Numbered from the stretch's first letter, positions 47,349-56,816 are shown. The stretch is DNA of 64,000 nt from Pseudomonas versuta (GCF_001294575.1 NZ_CP012676.1:3176001-3240000); one strand, 5' to 3'. The notes: generated from the letters alone by a model not told the origin. Program-made: numbers and translations.

Positions 47349-48077
47349 ATGCGAATTCTCGTGGTTAACGTCAACACAACCGACAGCATCACCCAGGCCA
47401 TCGCTCGCCAGGCACAAGCGGTGGCAGCACCGGGCACTGAGATCATCGGTCTGACCCCCGCATTCGGGGCAGAATCGGTTGAAGGTAATTTTGAGAGTTA
47501 TCTGGCAGCGATCGCAGTGATGGACTGCGTGATGTCCTATGACCGGCCGTTCGATGCGGTGATTCAGGCCGGGTACGGGGAGCATGGCCGCGAGGGGCTG
47601 CAAGAGTTGCTCAATGTGCCCGTGGTGGATATCACTGACGCGGCGGCGAGTACGGCGATGTTTTTGGGGCGGGCTTATTCGGTGGTCACGACTCTGGATC
47701 GCACCGTCCCGCTGATTGAGGACCGTCTGAAGCTGTCGGGGCTGTGGGATCGCTGTGCATCGGTGCGGGCCAGTGGCATGGCAGTGCTGGAGCTTGAGTC
47801 TTCGCCGCACAAAGCATTGGAGGCCATTGTTCGCCAGGCTGAACTGGCCGTCAGAGAAGACAAGGCGGAGGTGATTTGCCTGGGTTGTGGCGGGATGGCC
47901 GGGCTTGATGAGCGCATTCGTCAGCTCACGGGGGTGCCGGTGATTGATGGCGTGTCGGCAGCCGTGACCATTGCCGAATCACTGGTGCGCCAGGGTCTGT
48001 CCACGTCCAAGGTGCGTACTTATGCTACGCCACGGCCCAAGGCAATTGCGGGCTGGGCGGCCCGGTTCTGCCGGTAG
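47349..48077 (+). CDS. Hydantoin/allantoin racemase family protein lacking the first catalytic Cys
   Basis: The 242-residue protein has the Asp/Glu/hydantoin racemase fold: RILVVNVNTTDSITQAI at the start, and the second catalytic Cys in VICLGCGGMAGL (about 177-188). The usual first Cys (in the family segment ACFGDPG) is replaced by Gly in QAGYGEHG (about 76-83). Loss of one of two opposing bases argues against ordinary racemisation. It may act as a lyase, decarboxylase or one-base enzyme on the substrate brought in by the NCS1 transporter. Confidence 0.83.
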   Translation: MRILVVNVNTTDSITQAIARQAQAVAAPGTEIIGLTPAFGAESVEGNFESYLAAIAVMDCVMSYDRPFDAVIQAGYGEHGREGLQELLNVPVVDITDAAASTAMFLGRAYSVVTTLDRTVPLIEDRLKLSGLWDRCASVRASGMAVLELESSPHKALEAIVRQAELAVREDKAEVICLGCGGMAGLDERIRQLTGVPVIDGVSAAVTIAESLVRQGLSTSKVRTYATPRPKAIAGWAARFCR

Positions 48078-48204
48078 CGACAAGCACTGACATGCTCGCG
48101 AAAGCATCACTGGCGAGGTATCGAACTACCTCACCAAAGCCATCGCGGGCATACCCGGTTCCCGCAGGTTGTTTGAGACCCTCGGGACGCGACACAGCGA
48201 TATC

Positions 48205-48249
48205 GTGCAATTTGCACTACAGCAAAAAGCCATCATTGCATTTTGCAAT
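48205..48249. promoter_or_regulatory. Two palindromes upstream of a sigma-54 promoter (putative activator sites)
   Basis: GTGCAA-T-TTGCAC (48205-48217) and ATTGCA-TTT-TGCAAT (48235-48249) share a TTGCA core and have centres 31 bases apart, about three helical turns. They lie 65-110 bases before the sigma-54 site, the usual place for enhancer-binding proteins. Confidence 0.55.
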
Positions 48250-48311
48250 TTAGACCTCTTTTAAACACCTATCAACATACTGATTTATAAGGGTTTTATA
48301 CCAAAAAGCAG

Positions 48312-48328
48312 TTGGCACGATCACTGCT
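48312..48328 (+). promoter_or_regulatory. Sigma-54 promoter of the small exported-protein gene
   Basis: TTGGCACGATCACTGCT has GG at 48314-48315 and GC at 48326-48327 with ten bases between, one mismatch from the RpoN consensus. Expected start is near 48339, about 22 bases before the ATG at 48361. Confidence 0.75.
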
Positions 48329-48360
48329 ATAACAACAGTATTCCGTCCATGCCCTCAGAG

Positions 48361-48606
48361 ATGACCGCCATGAACAGCACTCTTTTACTGTTGAATGCCC
48401 TTGCGCTTGCGGTACTGGTAGTTTTCCACTTTCAACCTGAACCCGCCGCCTCCGCGCAGACTGCCGGGCTGGCCGGCACTTACAACAAACCGCTCACCCC
48501 CATGCCACAACTGGCCGTGATGACAGAGAACGATCAGGTTGCACCTCGTTTGACCGCCGAACGCCCTGTGGCCGCAACTATTCAAGGCGAACGCTGGTTC
48601 TTTTAA
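48361..48606 (+). CDS. Small exported or membrane-anchored protein of unknown function (81 residues)
   Basis: The protein starts MTAMNSTLLLLNALALAVLV, a hydrophobic N-terminal helix without a lipobox, followed by a Pro/Ala-rich, probably unstructured region ending IQGERWFF. A second ATG at 48370 is also possible. I recognise no family. It is the only gene that the sigma-54 promoter at 48312 can serve before convergent phnN. Its role may relate to whatever nitrogen- or carbon-responsive activator binds the upstream palindromes. Confidence 0.65.
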   Translation: MTAMNSTLLLLNALALAVLVVFHFQPEPAASAQTAGLAGTYNKPLTPMPQLAVMTENDQVAPRLTAERPVAATIQGERWFF

Positions 48607-48633
48607 AGAGAGACCTGGGCCCTCGACTCACCG

Positions 48634-49215
48634 TTATGCCGAGTGGGCAGCAAGGACCAGGCTGGCATCAATAAGCGCCAAAAAGCCTTGAACCCCCAGT
48701 GACAGCGCAGCCGAATTGTTCAGCACTGACACAGGCTCAGACCGCTGCTCATCGATTGAATCGATAAATGATTGGTTGCGCTGGAGCCGGTCGCTGATTT
48801 CAGCCGGCGTCTCCCGACCCCGAGCCTGTAAACGCTGATGCAGCACCCCGGTATCGACGTACAACATGATCGCCAGCAAATCCGGGTAACGCTCGCGGGC
48901 CTGCTTGAGGTACCCCCGGGAGCCGTTCACCAGTACATGGCGCCCGCTATTGAGCCATTGGTCGATTTCTACCGGGATGCCGTACTCAAGGCCGTTGGCC
49001 TGCCAGTGCATGGCAAAGGCCCCCTCCTCCTTGAGTGACTGAAAGCACTCATGGGAAACACCCAGCGCATCCTCGCCCACCGCTTCGCTGGAGCGGGTGA
49101 TCATTCGCCGGACAACCTCGCATCCGCGCTCGGGCAGATAAGGGCGTACGGCATCAATCAGGCTATCCTTGCCTGAGCCCGAAGGGCCCATCAAATAAAT
49201 CAATTTGCCTGGCAT
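48634..49215 (-). CDS. phnN: Ribose 1,5-bisphosphate phosphokinase PhnN
   Basis: PhnN phosphorylates ribose 1,5-bisphosphate to PRPP, a late step in phosphonate (C-P lyase) degradation. The 193-residue protein has the Walker A LIYLMGPSGSGKDSLIDAV (about 5-23), the conserved ALxWxANGLxYG pattern as FAMHWQANGLEYGIPVEID and HVLVNGSRGYLKQARERYP (about 93-111). No other phosphonate gene is nearby, so it may serve as a stand-alone PRPP-salvage kinase. Confidence 0.9.
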   Translation of the reverse strand: MPGKLIYLMGPSGSGKDSLIDAVRPYLPERGCEVVRRMITRSSEAVGEDALGVSHECFQSLKEEGAFAMHWQANGLEYGIPVEIDQWLNSGRHVLVNGSRGYLKQARERYPDLLAIMLYVDTGVLHQRLQARGRETPAEISDRLQRNQSFIDSIDEQRSEPVSVLNNSAALSLGVQGFLALIDASLVLAAHSA

Positions 49216-49583
49216 GACTTGGATCTCCCGGGAGTTGAGGTCCCGTCAAACTGCACCCGCTATCAGATTCTGCTAACAAGTAAGGCCCGACTGCAGGCTT
49301 TCGAGCCTTCGATGTCGTGAAATACCTTTTATGGGCGTGCAGGGATGAGAAAAATCTCTATCCGCTTTTCATTGAGACGCATATTTCCGATAATCGTTAC
49401 TGGCATAACGCCTCTATCCGGTTCAATATTTGTCACAGAATTGACGCCAGGGAAGTGGCGGATTTGAGGCATGATGCGCGCCTCTTAACAATTCAGGTTG
49501 AACATTTGGTCGTAGATACGGTCTTAAACACATCCTGCGGCCAATTCCGAGAACCGCTCCCCTGAACTAACCGGTTAACTATA
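49216..49583. other. Intergenic region phnN-amrZ
   Basis: The 368 bases between the divergent phnN and amrZ starts contain an 82-codon open frame (49317-49565) with no ribosome site and no recognisable product, which I do not call. The useful content is the candidate AlgU promoter at 49500. Confidence 0.6.
49500..49526 (+). promoter_or_regulatory. Candidate AlgU (sigma-22) promoter of amrZ
   Basis: GAACAT at 49500-49505 and TCTTA at 49522-49526 are 16 bases apart, close to the AlgU consensus GAACTT-N16/17-TCTGA. AlgU control of amrZ is established in P. aeruginosa. Confidence 0.5.
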
Positions 49584-49910
49584 ATGCGCCCATTGAAACA
49601 GGCAATTTACTCAAGCCGTACGGCCGACAAGTTTGTCGTACGCCTGCCAGACGGAATGCGCGAACGCATTGCCGAAGTGGCTCGCGATCATCACCGCAGC
49701 ATGAACTCAGAAATCATCGCCCGACTGGAGCAAAGCCTCATACAGGAAGGCTCTCTGGGTGAAGAACTCAGCATGCGCCTGGACAGCCCCGAGCTTTCCC
49801 TGCATGAACGCGAGTTACTGCAACGCTTCCGCCAACTCTCGCATCGCCAGCAAAATGCTCTGGTGTCCCTGATTGCTCACGACGCTGAAGTTGCATCGAA
49901 CGCGTCCTGA
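49584..49910 (+). CDS. amrZ: Ribbon-helix-helix regulator AmrZ (AlgZ)
   Basis: AmrZ (108 residues) regulates alginate, flagella, type IV pili and c-di-GMP genes. The Arc-type DNA-binding domain reads [20 protein letters not shown] (about 12-31) followed by [15 protein letters not shown]; the C-terminal tetramerisation region is [20 protein letters not shown]. The start MRPLKQ agrees with P. aeruginosa AmrZ, although no Shine-Dalgarno site is evident. A terminator follows. Confidence 0.95.
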   Translation: MRPLKQAIYSSRTADKFVVRLPDGMRERIAEVARDHHRSMNSEIIARLEQSLIQEGSLGEELSMRLDSPELSLHERELLQRFRQLSHRQQNALVSLIAHDAEVASNAS

Positions 49911-49924
49911 TTCAAGCCAGATAT

Positions 49925-49953
49925 AAAAAAGCCAGCACTGCGCTGGCTTTTTT
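49925..49953. terminator. Bidirectional terminator between amrZ and mgtE
   Basis: Stem gccagc/gctggc flanked by A6 and T6; it serves plus-strand amrZ and can also serve minus-strand mgtE. Confidence 0.85.
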
Positions 49954-50017
49954 ATGGGCGCTATTCACGCCTGACATTCAAACGGCCTGATCAGACCGGG
50001 GTCCGATCAGGCAGCAA

Positions 50018-51460
50018 TCAAAGCAGGAAGATCGTTGCCAACCCCAGGAAGATGAAGAACCCACCACTGTCAGTCATGGCGGTGATCATCACGCTGGCCC
50101 CCATTGCCGGGTCTCTTCCCAGCCTGGCCAGCGTCATGGGGATCAGCACTCCCATCAACGCTGCCAGTAACAGGTTGAGGGTCATGGCGGCCGTCATCAC
50201 TACGCCCAGCGACCAGCTGCCATACAGCAGGTACGCCACGACACCTATCACCCCACCCCACACCAGGCCATTGATCAGGCCCACGGCAAGCTCTTTGCGC
50301 ATCAAGCGCGAGGTGCTGCCGGTGTTGACCTGGTCAAGCGCCATGGCGCGCACAATCATGGTGATGGTCTGGTTACCGGAGTTGCCACCAATACCCGCAA
50401 CGATAGGCATCAGTGCTGCCAGGGCTACCAGTTTTTCAATCGAGCCTTCAAACAGCCCTATCACCCGCGATGCAATAAATGCAGTCACCAGGTTGACCGC
50501 CAGCCAGGCCCAGCGGTTACGCAGGGATTTCCAGACTGAAGCGAAGATGTCTTCCTCTTCACGCAGACCGGCCATGTTGAGGACTTCGTTTTCGCTTTCT
50601 TCACGAATCAGATCGACCATTTCATCGATGGTCAAACGGCCGATCAGCTTGCCGTTCTTGTCGACAACCGGGGCTGAGATCAAGTCATAACGTTCAAACG
50701 CCTGAGCCGCATCGTAGGCATCTTCGTCCGGGTGAAAACTCACCGTGTCGCTGGCCATGACGTCAGCGACCTGCTTCTCAGGGTCGTTGACCAGCAAGCG
50801 CTTGATCGGCAATACGCCTTTGAGCACGCCGTCGTAATCAACTACAAACAGTTTATCGGTGTGCCCCGGCAATTCTTTGAGGCGGCGCAGATAGCGCAAC
50901 ACCACTTCAAGGCTGACATCCTCACGGATTGTCACCATCTCGAAGTCCATCAGGGCGCCGACCTGGTCCTCGTTATAGGACAGTGCGGAGCGAACGCGCT
51001 CACGCTGCTGGCCATCCAGAGTCTCCATCAGCTCATGGATGACGTCTCGCGGCAGCTCGGGGGCCAGGTCAGCGAGTTCATCGGCATCCATCTCCTTGGC
51101 CGCAGCCAGGAGCTCGTGATCGTCCATGTCGGCGATCAGGGTTTCACGTACCGAATCCGAAACTTCAAGCAGGATGTCGCCGTCGCGATCAGCCTTGACC
51201 AGCTGCCAGACCGTAAGGCGATCGTTGAGCGGCAATGCTTCAAGGATGTAGGCAACGTCTGCAGAGTGCAGGTCTTCCAGCTTGCGCTGGAGCTCGACCA
51301 GGTTTTGCCGGTGGACCAGGTTTTCAACCCGGTCATGGTGATGGCCTTCCTGACGATGAGTCAGATCCTCGACCACACGCTGGCGGTTAAGCAGCTCAAT
51401 CACTTGAGCGAGGCGGCTTTGCAGGCTGTCTTGCGTTTTCTTTACTTCAACTTCGGTCAT
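50018..51460 (-). CDS. mgtE: Magnesium transporter MgtE
   Basis: The 480-residue Mg2+ channel has the cytoplasmic N domain (about 40-150), two CBS domains (about 150-280; LFVVDYDGVLKGVLPIKRLL and SAPVVDKNGKLIGRLTIDEM) that sense Mg2+, and five membrane segments at the C-terminus with the pore motif PIVAGIGGNSGNQTITMIVR (about 360-379). The ATG at 51460 starts the family's MTEVEVKK-type N-terminus; an upstream in-frame ATG adds ten unrelated residues. Confidence 0.94.
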   Translation of the reverse strand: MTEVEVKKTQDSLQSRLAQVIELLNRQRVVEDLTHRQEGHHHDRVENLVHRQNLVELQRKLEDLHSADVAYILEALPLNDRLTVWQLVKADRDGDILLEVSDSVRETLIADMDDHELLAAAKEMDADELADLAPELPRDVIHELMETLDGQQRERVRSALSYNEDQVGALMDFEMVTIREDVSLEVVLRYLRRLKELPGHTDKLFVVDYDGVLKGVLPIKRLLVNDPEKQVADVMASDTVSFHPDEDAYDAAQAFERYDLISAPVVDKNGKLIGRLTIDEMVDLIREESENEVLNMAGLREEEDIFASVWKSLRNRWAWLAVNLVTAFIASRVIGLFEGSIEKLVALAALMPIVAGIGGNSGNQTITMIVRAMALDQVNTGSTSRLMRKELAVGLINGLVWGGVIGVVAYLLYGSWSLGVVMTAAMTLNLLLAALMGVLIPMTLARLGRDPAMGASVMITAMTDSGGFFIFLGLATIFLL

Positions 51461-51837
51461 AGGCGAACTCCACTCCCAGCAGCAGGGCACGCCGGAAGGA
51501 TCAATCAGTCAATTCATGATTGGAAAAACGGGATGCTGAGTTTCTACTGGGTAAGTCCATGGAGGTCTTCCACAAGCCCCGGCGGGGCTGACGGGCGCAA
51601 TCATACACGGCTTAAAAATTAATGACGCTAAAAATCTCGGAGATAACAATTGCTTGCGGCACACTGGCGAAACTGAATCTGCGACGCCGAATGATTCACG
51701 CAGAACACATACTGCGGCAAAAAATCATGAATCTTCAGTTTTTATCAGAGGGCCAGAGTAATCAGGAGAGAAGTCTGCAGCATGACAAGAGGTTGCGGCC
51801 GGCGGACGCAATTGAACATGACTCAAATCGCAGAAAG
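51461..51837. other. Intergenic region mgtE-tRNA cluster
   Basis: Contains the mgtE leader with a short AGCCCC/GGGGCT hairpin (about 51574-51588) lacking a T-run, and an AT-rich stretch around 51610-51650. I see no magnesium riboswitch signature and no credible gene here. Confidence 0.5.
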
Positions 51838-51866
51838 CAAAAAGCCCGCACAATGTGCAGGCTTTT
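51838..51866 (-). terminator. Terminator of the tRNA operon
   Basis: On the minus strand the stem AGCCTGCAC/GTGCGGGCT is followed by TTTTT, eight bases beyond the last tRNA-Arg. Confidence 0.8.
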
Positions 51867-51873
51867 TGGTGTT

Positions 51874-51950
51874 TGGTGCACTCGACAGGATTCGAACCTG
51901 TGACCGCTCGGTTCGTAGCCGAGTACTCTATCCAGCTGAGCTACGAGTGC
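51874..51950 (-). tRNA. tRNA-Arg (ACG), copy 3 of 3 in transcription order
   Basis: The cloverleaf has acceptor GCACTCG/CGAGTGC, anticodon arm CTCGG-CTACGAA-CCGAG with ACG, T-loop TTCGAAT and encoded CCA. It is identical to the next two copies. Confidence 0.96.
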
Positions 51951-52020
51951 AAGTTGTGTTTGTTAAACCAGACCACCCTGGTTGAAGCAAAGTTAACTGC
52001 CGAAGCAACTAACTCTTAAA

Positions 52021-52097
52021 TGGTGCACTCGACAGGATTCGAACCTGTGACCGCTCGGTTCGTAGCCGAGTACTCTATCCAGCTGAGCTACGAGTGC
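52021..52097 (-). tRNA. tRNA-Arg (ACG), copy 2 of 3
   Basis: Identical 77-base gene. The spacer to the preceding copy (about 70 bases) closely repeats the spacer to the next, so gene plus spacer form a tandem unit of 147-149 bases. Confidence 0.96.
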
Positions 52098-52169
52098 AAG
52101 TTGTGTTTGTTAGACCAGACCACCGCTGGTTGAAGCAAAGTTAACTACCGAAGCAACTAACTCTTTAAA

Positions 52170-52246
52170 TGGTGCACTCGACAGGATTCGAACCTGTGAC
52201 CGCTCGGTTCGTAGCCGAGTACTCTATCCAGCTGAGCTACGAGTGC
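52170..52246 (-). tRNA. tRNA-Arg (ACG), copy 1 of 3
   Basis: First of three identical copies, reading leftwards from tRNA-Ser. Confidence 0.96.
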
Positions 52247-52354
52247 ATTTGAAGCTGCGTATTATAGACCGTTGAATCTCTCTGCCAAGTACTTTTTTCA
52301 GTAATTTCAACAACTTACCGAAATGGCTAGATTCGAACGTGCTACTTGAATAAA

Positions 52355-52445
52355 TGGCGGAGAAGGGGGGATTCGAACCCCCGACACCCTTTTGAGATGT
52401 ACTCCCTTAGCAGGGGAGCGCCTTCGGCCACTCGGCCACCTCTCC
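52355..52445 (-). tRNA. tRNA-Ser (GCT)
   Basis: A 91-base class II tRNA with acceptor GGAGAGG/CTTCTCC, anticodon loop CTGCTAA (GCT), a long variable arm and encoded CCA. It lies 61 bases after csrA on the same strand. Confidence 0.95.
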
Positions 52446-52506
52446 GCAACACGGGGCGTATAATAACCAGCCTTTTCCCCGTATGCAACTAAAAACTTAA
52501 ATAAAA

Positions 52507-52695
52507 TTAGAGACTTGGTTCTTCATCCTTTTCTTTCTTGATCCGCAGGTAGATTTCCTCGCGGTGTACAGCCACTTCCTTGGGGGCATTCACACCAATT
52601 CGCACTTGGTTTCCTTTGACGCCGAGCACGGTCACAGTAATTTCGCCATCGCCTATGATCAGGCTTTCCGCACATCGGCGAGTCAAAATCAGCAT
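52507..52695 (-). CDS. csrA: Carbon storage regulator CsrA (RsmA)
   Basis: This 62-residue RNA-binding regulator recognises GGA motifs in leader RNAs and controls secondary metabolism, motility and biofilm in Pseudomonas. It shows the whole family core [19 protein letters not shown] and [10 protein letters not shown] with the RNA-contact arginine. The ATG follows GAGGAG. The alaS-lysC-csrA-tRNA-Ser order is conserved in gammaproteobacteria. Confidence 0.97.
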   Translation of the reverse strand: MLILTRRCAESLIIGDGEITVTVLGVKGNQVRIGVNAPKEVAVHREEIYLRIKKEKDEEPSL

Positions 52696-52737
52696 ACGTT
52701 TCTCCTCACGCTATTCATTTCAGGGACAACAGTCTGC

Positions 52738-52780
52738 AAAAAAAAAGGGCTTCGGCCTACTAGCTAATTAGCTATAGGCC
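52738..52780 (-). terminator. Hairpin with T-run between lysC and csrA
   Basis: GGCCTA-TAGCTAATTAGCTA-GTAGGCC, read leftwards, is followed six bases later by nine T. It stops about 45 bases short of csrA and can separate lysC from csrA transcription. Confidence 0.6.
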
Positions 52781-52837
52781 GCCGCGCCTTTAGTATTGAC
52801 CAACATGACGAAAGCAGCAGTCTTCGTTTATGCAAAT

Positions 52838-52871
52838 CAAAAAAACAAAGGGCGCGGATCAACCGCGCCCT
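52838..52871 (-). terminator. Terminator after lysC
   Basis: Stem AGGGCGCGG/CCGCGCCCT with a five-base loop, followed on the minus strand by TTGTTTTTTTG. Confidence 0.85.
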
Positions 52872-52882
52872 AAGGCAACGCT

Positions 52883-54118
52883 TTACTCACCCTGTCGGGC
52901 AGGAGCGTCCAGTTCAAAAGCGGTGTGCAACGCACGCACGGCCAGCTCCAGGTACTTCTCTTCGATCACGACCGAGACTTTGATCTCGGAAGTCGAGATC
53001 ATCAGGATGTTGATGCTCTCCTTGGCCAGCGATTCAAACATGCGGCTGGCAACACCCGCGTGTGAGCGCATGCCAACACCGACAATCGACACCTTGGCAA
53101 TCTTGGCATCGCCGACCACTTCACGCGCGCCAATTTCACGGGCCGTGTTTTCCAGCACCGTCTGAGCCGCAGTGAAGTCATTGCGATGAACGGTGAAGGT
53201 GAAGTCGGTGGTGTTATCGTGCGCCACGTTCTGCACGATCATGTCGACTTCAATGTTGGCCGCACTGATCGGGCCCAGGATCTTGAACGCAACGCCCGGA
53301 GTATCTGGCACGCCACGGATGGTCAGCTTGGCTTCATCGCGGTTGAAAGCGATGCCAGAAATGATCGGCTGTTCCATGGATTCCTCTTCATCAATAGTAA
53401 TCAGGGTGCCAGGACCCTCTTTGAAGCTGTGCAATACGCGCAGCGGGACGTTGTACTTGCCTGCGAACTCGACCGCCCGGATCTGCAACACCTTGGAACC
53501 CAGGCTGGCCATTTCCAGCATTTCTTCGAAGGTGATCTTTTCCAGACGCTGAGCCTGCGCCACAACCCGCGGGTCTGTGGTGTAGACACCATCGACATCG
53601 GTGTAGATCTGGCACTCGTCCGCCTTCAAGGCAGCCGCCAGCGCCACACCGGTGGTGTCAGAGCCGCCACGGCCCAGCGTAGTGATGTTGCCGCTCTCAT
53701 CCACGCCCTGGAAACCCGCGACCACAACCACGCGCCCGGCCTTGAGGTCGGCACGAATCTTCTGGTCGTCGATTTTCAGGATCCGGGCTTTAGTGTGCGA
53801 GCTGTCCGTAAGGATCCGCACCTGGCTGCCGGTGTAGGACACCGCTGGCACGCCGCGCTTGTTCAGCGCCATCGCCAGCAGACCTATTGTCACCTGCTCG
53901 CCCGTGGAGAGGATCACATCCAGTTCACGCGGCAATGGCTGATCGCTGATTTGCTTGGCCAGTTCGATCAGGCGATTGGTCTCGCCGCTCATTGCGGACA
54001 GAACAATCACCAGATCATTGCCGGCTTCACGGAACTTCTTAACTTTCTCGGCGACCTGTTCGATTCTCTCGACAGAGCCGACCGAGGTGCCTCCGAATTT
54101 TTGTACGATCAAAGCCAT
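52883..54118 (-). CDS. lysC: Aspartokinase
   Basis: Aspartokinase (411 residues) phosphorylates aspartate, the first step to lysine, threonine, methionine and diaminopimelate. It begins MALIVQKFGGTSVGS, has the catalytic region GRGGSDTTGVALAAAL (about 150-165) and two C-terminal ACT domains (about 265-405) for lysine/threonine feedback. An internal ACT-domain start could give a beta subunit as in Bacillus, but I cannot show one. It follows alaS by 79 bases. Confidence 0.96.
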   Translation of the reverse strand: MALIVQKFGGTSVGSVERIEQVAEKVKKFREAGNDLVIVLSAMSGETNRLIELAKQISDQPLPRELDVILSTGEQVTIGLLAMALNKRGVPAVSYTGSQVRILTDSSHTKARILKIDDQKIRADLKAGRVVVVAGFQGVDESGNITTLGRGGSDTTGVALAAALKADECQIYTDVDGVYTTDPRVVAQAQRLEKITFEEMLEMASLGSKVLQIRAVEFAGKYNVPLRVLHSFKEGPGTLITIDEEESMEQPIISGIAFNRDEAKLTIRGVPDTPGVAFKILGPISAANIEVDMIVQNVAHDNTTDFTFTVHRNDFTAAQTVLENTAREIGAREVVGDAKIAKVSIVGVGMRSHAGVASRMFESLAKESINILMISTSEIKVSVVIEEKYLELAVRALHTAFELDAPARQGE

Positions 54119-54197
54119 TTCAAAGCAGCCTCAGCCCATAAAGGGCGCCCATTTATCATTCAAACCACGCGCCGTAGACGACGGCGCGTACTGGACC

Positions 54198-56816
54198 TCA
54201 GATACCTTGCTCGACAAATGGCACAGTCAGGGCCAGCGCGGCGTCCAGGGCTGCAGCATCAACACCGCCACCCTGCGCCATGTCCGGACGACCACCGCCC
54301 TTCCCGCCCACTGCCGTAGCGGCTTGCTTCATCAAATCACCGGCTTTGAGTTGGCCAGTCAGGTCCTTGGTTACGCCTGCAACCAGTACAACCTTGTCTT
54401 CATGAACACTGCCGAGCAGGATCACTGCACGGCCGAGCTTGTTCTTCAGCTGATCTACCAGCGCCAGAAGCGCCTTGCCATCCTGACCGTCCAGGCGGGC
54501 GGTCAACACTTTCACGCCTTTTACATCCACTGCAGACGACGACAGATCATCGCCGGCAGCACTTGCGGCCTTGGCCTGCAATTGTTCGAGTTGTTTTTCC
54601 AGCTGGCGATTGCGCTCCAGCACAGCCGACAGTTTGTCGACCAGGTTTTCACGCGAGCCCTTGATCAGGCTGGCGGCTTCCTTGAGCTGCTCTTCAGCGG
54701 CGTTCAGGTAAGCCAGTGCGGCGGCGCCGGTTACCGCCTCGATACGACGGATACCGGAGGCTACACCACCTTCACTGGTAATTTTCATCAGACCGATATC
54801 ACCCGTGCGATTGGCGTGGATACCGCCACACAGCTCGACCGAGAAATCACCGCCCATGCTCAGCACGCGCACGTTGTCACCGTATTTCTCGCCAAACAGC
54901 GCCATGGCGCCTTTTTGCTTGGCGGTGTCGATGTCGGTTTCTTCAGTCTCGACCGGGGTGTTCTTGCGAATCTCGGCGTTGACGATATCTTCCAGCGCCT
55001 TGATTTGCTCAGGCTTGATCGATTCGAAATGGCTGAAGTCAAAGCGCATGCGCTGACTGTCAACCAGCGAGCCCTTCTGCTGAACGTGCTCGCCCAGTAC
55101 CTGGCGCAAAGCAGCGTGCAACAAGTGGGTGGCCGAGTGGTTCAGCGCCGTGGCGTGACGAACTTCAGCGTCGACCTGGGCTTCAACAGTTTCGCCGACC
55201 TTCAGGCCGCCCGCTGCAACCACACCGTGATGCAGGAACGCGCCGCCGGTTTTAGTGGTGTCGCGCACGTCAAAACGGGCAGTGCCCGCCTGCAGATAGC
55301 CGCAGTCGCCGACCTGACCGCCAGATTCGGCGTAGAACGGGGTTTGATCGAGAACAACCACGCCCTCATCACCTTCATTCAGGCTGGCAACAGACTGGCC
55401 ATCCTTATAGAGGGCAACCACCTTGGCCGGGCTGTGGGTGGCGCTGTAGCCGATGAACTCGGTCGGAACGTCGACTTTGACCAGGGTGTTGTAGTCCAGG
55501 CCGAACGAACTGGCCGAACGCGCACGCACGCGCTGGGCTTCCATCTCGCGCTCGAAGCCTTCTTCGTCAACGGTCAGGTTACGCTCACGGGCGATGTCGG
55601 CCGTCAGGTCCATCGGGAAGCCGTAGGTGTCATAGAGCTTGAACACCACGTCGCCCGACACCACGGTGCCTTTGAGGTCAGCCAGATCCAGCTCAAGGAT
55701 TTTCAGCCCCTGCTCCAGGGTCTTGGAGAACTGCTCTTCTTCGGCTTTGAGCACGCGCTCAATGTTGGCCTGCTCGCGCACCAGCTCCGGGAAGCTTGCG
55801 CCCATCTCGGCAACCAGCGCCGCGACGATCTTGTAGAAGAAGTTGCCGGTAGCACCCAGCTTGTTGCCGTGGCGGCACGCGCGACGAATGATGCGGCGCA
55901 GCACATAGCCGCGGCCTTCATTGGAAGGCAGCACGCCATCAGCGATCAGGAAGCTGCACGAACGAATGTGGTCAGCCACCACTTTGAGCGACGCCTGACC
56001 TTCGTTGGCACAGCCAATCGCTTCGCCGGCAGCTTTCAACAGGCTCTGGAACAGGTCGATGTCGTAGTTGGAGTTAACGTGCTGCATCACCGCACTGATC
56101 CGCTCCAGGCCCATGCCGGTGTCTACCGACGGCGCAGGCAACGGATGCAACACGCCATCGGCGGTGCGGTTGAACTGCATGAACACGTTGTTCCAGATTT
56201 CGATGTAACGGTCACCGTCTTCATCCGGCGAGCCCGGTGGGCCACCCCAGATTTCAGGGCCGTGATCGTAGAAAATCTCGGTGCACGGGCCGCACGGGCC
56301 GGTATCACCCATGGTCCAGAAGTTGTCCGAAGCGTACGGAGCACCCTTGTTGTCGCCGATGCGGATCATACGCTCGGCGGGTACGCCGACGTCTTTGGTC
56401 CAGATGTCATAGGCTTCGTCATCGCTGGCGTAGACCGTCACCCAGAGCTTGTCTTCAGGCAGTTTCAAGACACCGGTCAGGAACGTCCAGGCGAAATTGA
56501 TCGCGTCTTTCTTGAAATAGTCGCCAAAGCTGAAGTTGCCCAGCATTTCGAAAAAAGTGTGGTGACGGGCGGTGTAGCCGACGTTTTCCAGATCACTGTT
56601 CTTGCCACCGGCACGCACGCATTTCTGGCTGCTGGTAGCTCGGGTGTAAGCCCGTTTTTCCTGACCCAGGAAACAGTCCTTGAACTGGTTCATCCCCGCG
56701 TTGGTGAACAGCAGGGTCGGATCGTTGTTCGGGACCAAGGAGCTGGACGGGACACGGGTGTGACCTTGCTCCTCGAAGAAGCGAAGGAAGGCTTCACGGA
56801 TTTCTGCGCTTTTCAT
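54198..56816 (-). CDS. alaS: Alanyl-tRNA synthetase
   Basis: AlaS (872 residues) charges tRNA-Ala. It starts [19 protein letters not shown] and shows the class II core ([36 protein letters not shown]), the editing-domain zinc ligands HSATHLLH (about 555-562) and CGGIH (about 655-659), and the Gly-rich C-Ala end ([13 protein letters not shown]). The ATG at 56816 is the family start; an open frame adds 22 unrelated residues upstream. Confidence 0.97.
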   Translation of the reverse strand: MKSAEIREAFLRFFEEQGHTRVPSSSLVPNNDPTLLFTNAGMNQFKDCFLGQEKRAYTRATSSQKCVRAGGKNSDLENVGYTARHHTFFEMLGNFSFGDYFKKDAINFAWTFLTGVLKLPEDKLWVTVYASDDEAYDIWTKDVGVPAERMIRIGDNKGAPYASDNFWTMGDTGPCGPCTEIFYDHGPEIWGGPPGSPDEDGDRYIEIWNNVFMQFNRTADGVLHPLPAPSVDTGMGLERISAVMQHVNSNYDIDLFQSLLKAAGEAIGCANEGQASLKVVADHIRSCSFLIADGVLPSNEGRGYVLRRIIRRACRHGNKLGATGNFFYKIVAALVAEMGASFPELVREQANIERVLKAEEEQFSKTLEQGLKILELDLADLKGTVVSGDVVFKLYDTYGFPMDLTADIARERNLTVDEEGFEREMEAQRVRARSASSFGLDYNTLVKVDVPTEFIGYSATHSPAKVVALYKDGQSVASLNEGDEGVVVLDQTPFYAESGGQVGDCGYLQAGTARFDVRDTTKTGGAFLHHGVVAAGGLKVGETVEAQVDAEVRHATALNHSATHLLHAALRQVLGEHVQQKGSLVDSQRMRFDFSHFESIKPEQIKALEDIVNAEIRKNTPVETEETDIDTAKQKGAMALFGEKYGDNVRVLSMGGDFSVELCGGIHANRTGDIGLMKITSEGGVASGIRRIEAVTGAAALAYLNAAEEQLKEAASLIKGSRENLVDKLSAVLERNRQLEKQLEQLQAKAASAAGDDLSSSAVDVKGVKVLTARLDGQDGKALLALVDQLKNKLGRAVILLGSVHEDKVVLVAGVTKDLTGQLKAGDLMKQAATAVGGKGGGRPDMAQGGGVDAAALDAALALTVPFVEQGI

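Noticed and set aside
49317..49565. 82-codon open frame upstream of amrZ
   Set aside because: No ribosome binding site, codon use unlike neighbours, and it overlaps the candidate amrZ promoter.
51622..51903. 93-codon open frame running into tRNA-Arg
   Set aside because: It runs through the tRNA terminator and into the tRNA gene and has no family resemblance.
51874..52246. Regular repeats that could suggest a CRISPR array
   Set aside because: The repeats are 77-base tRNA genes with perfect cloverleaves; the spacers are themselves duplicated.
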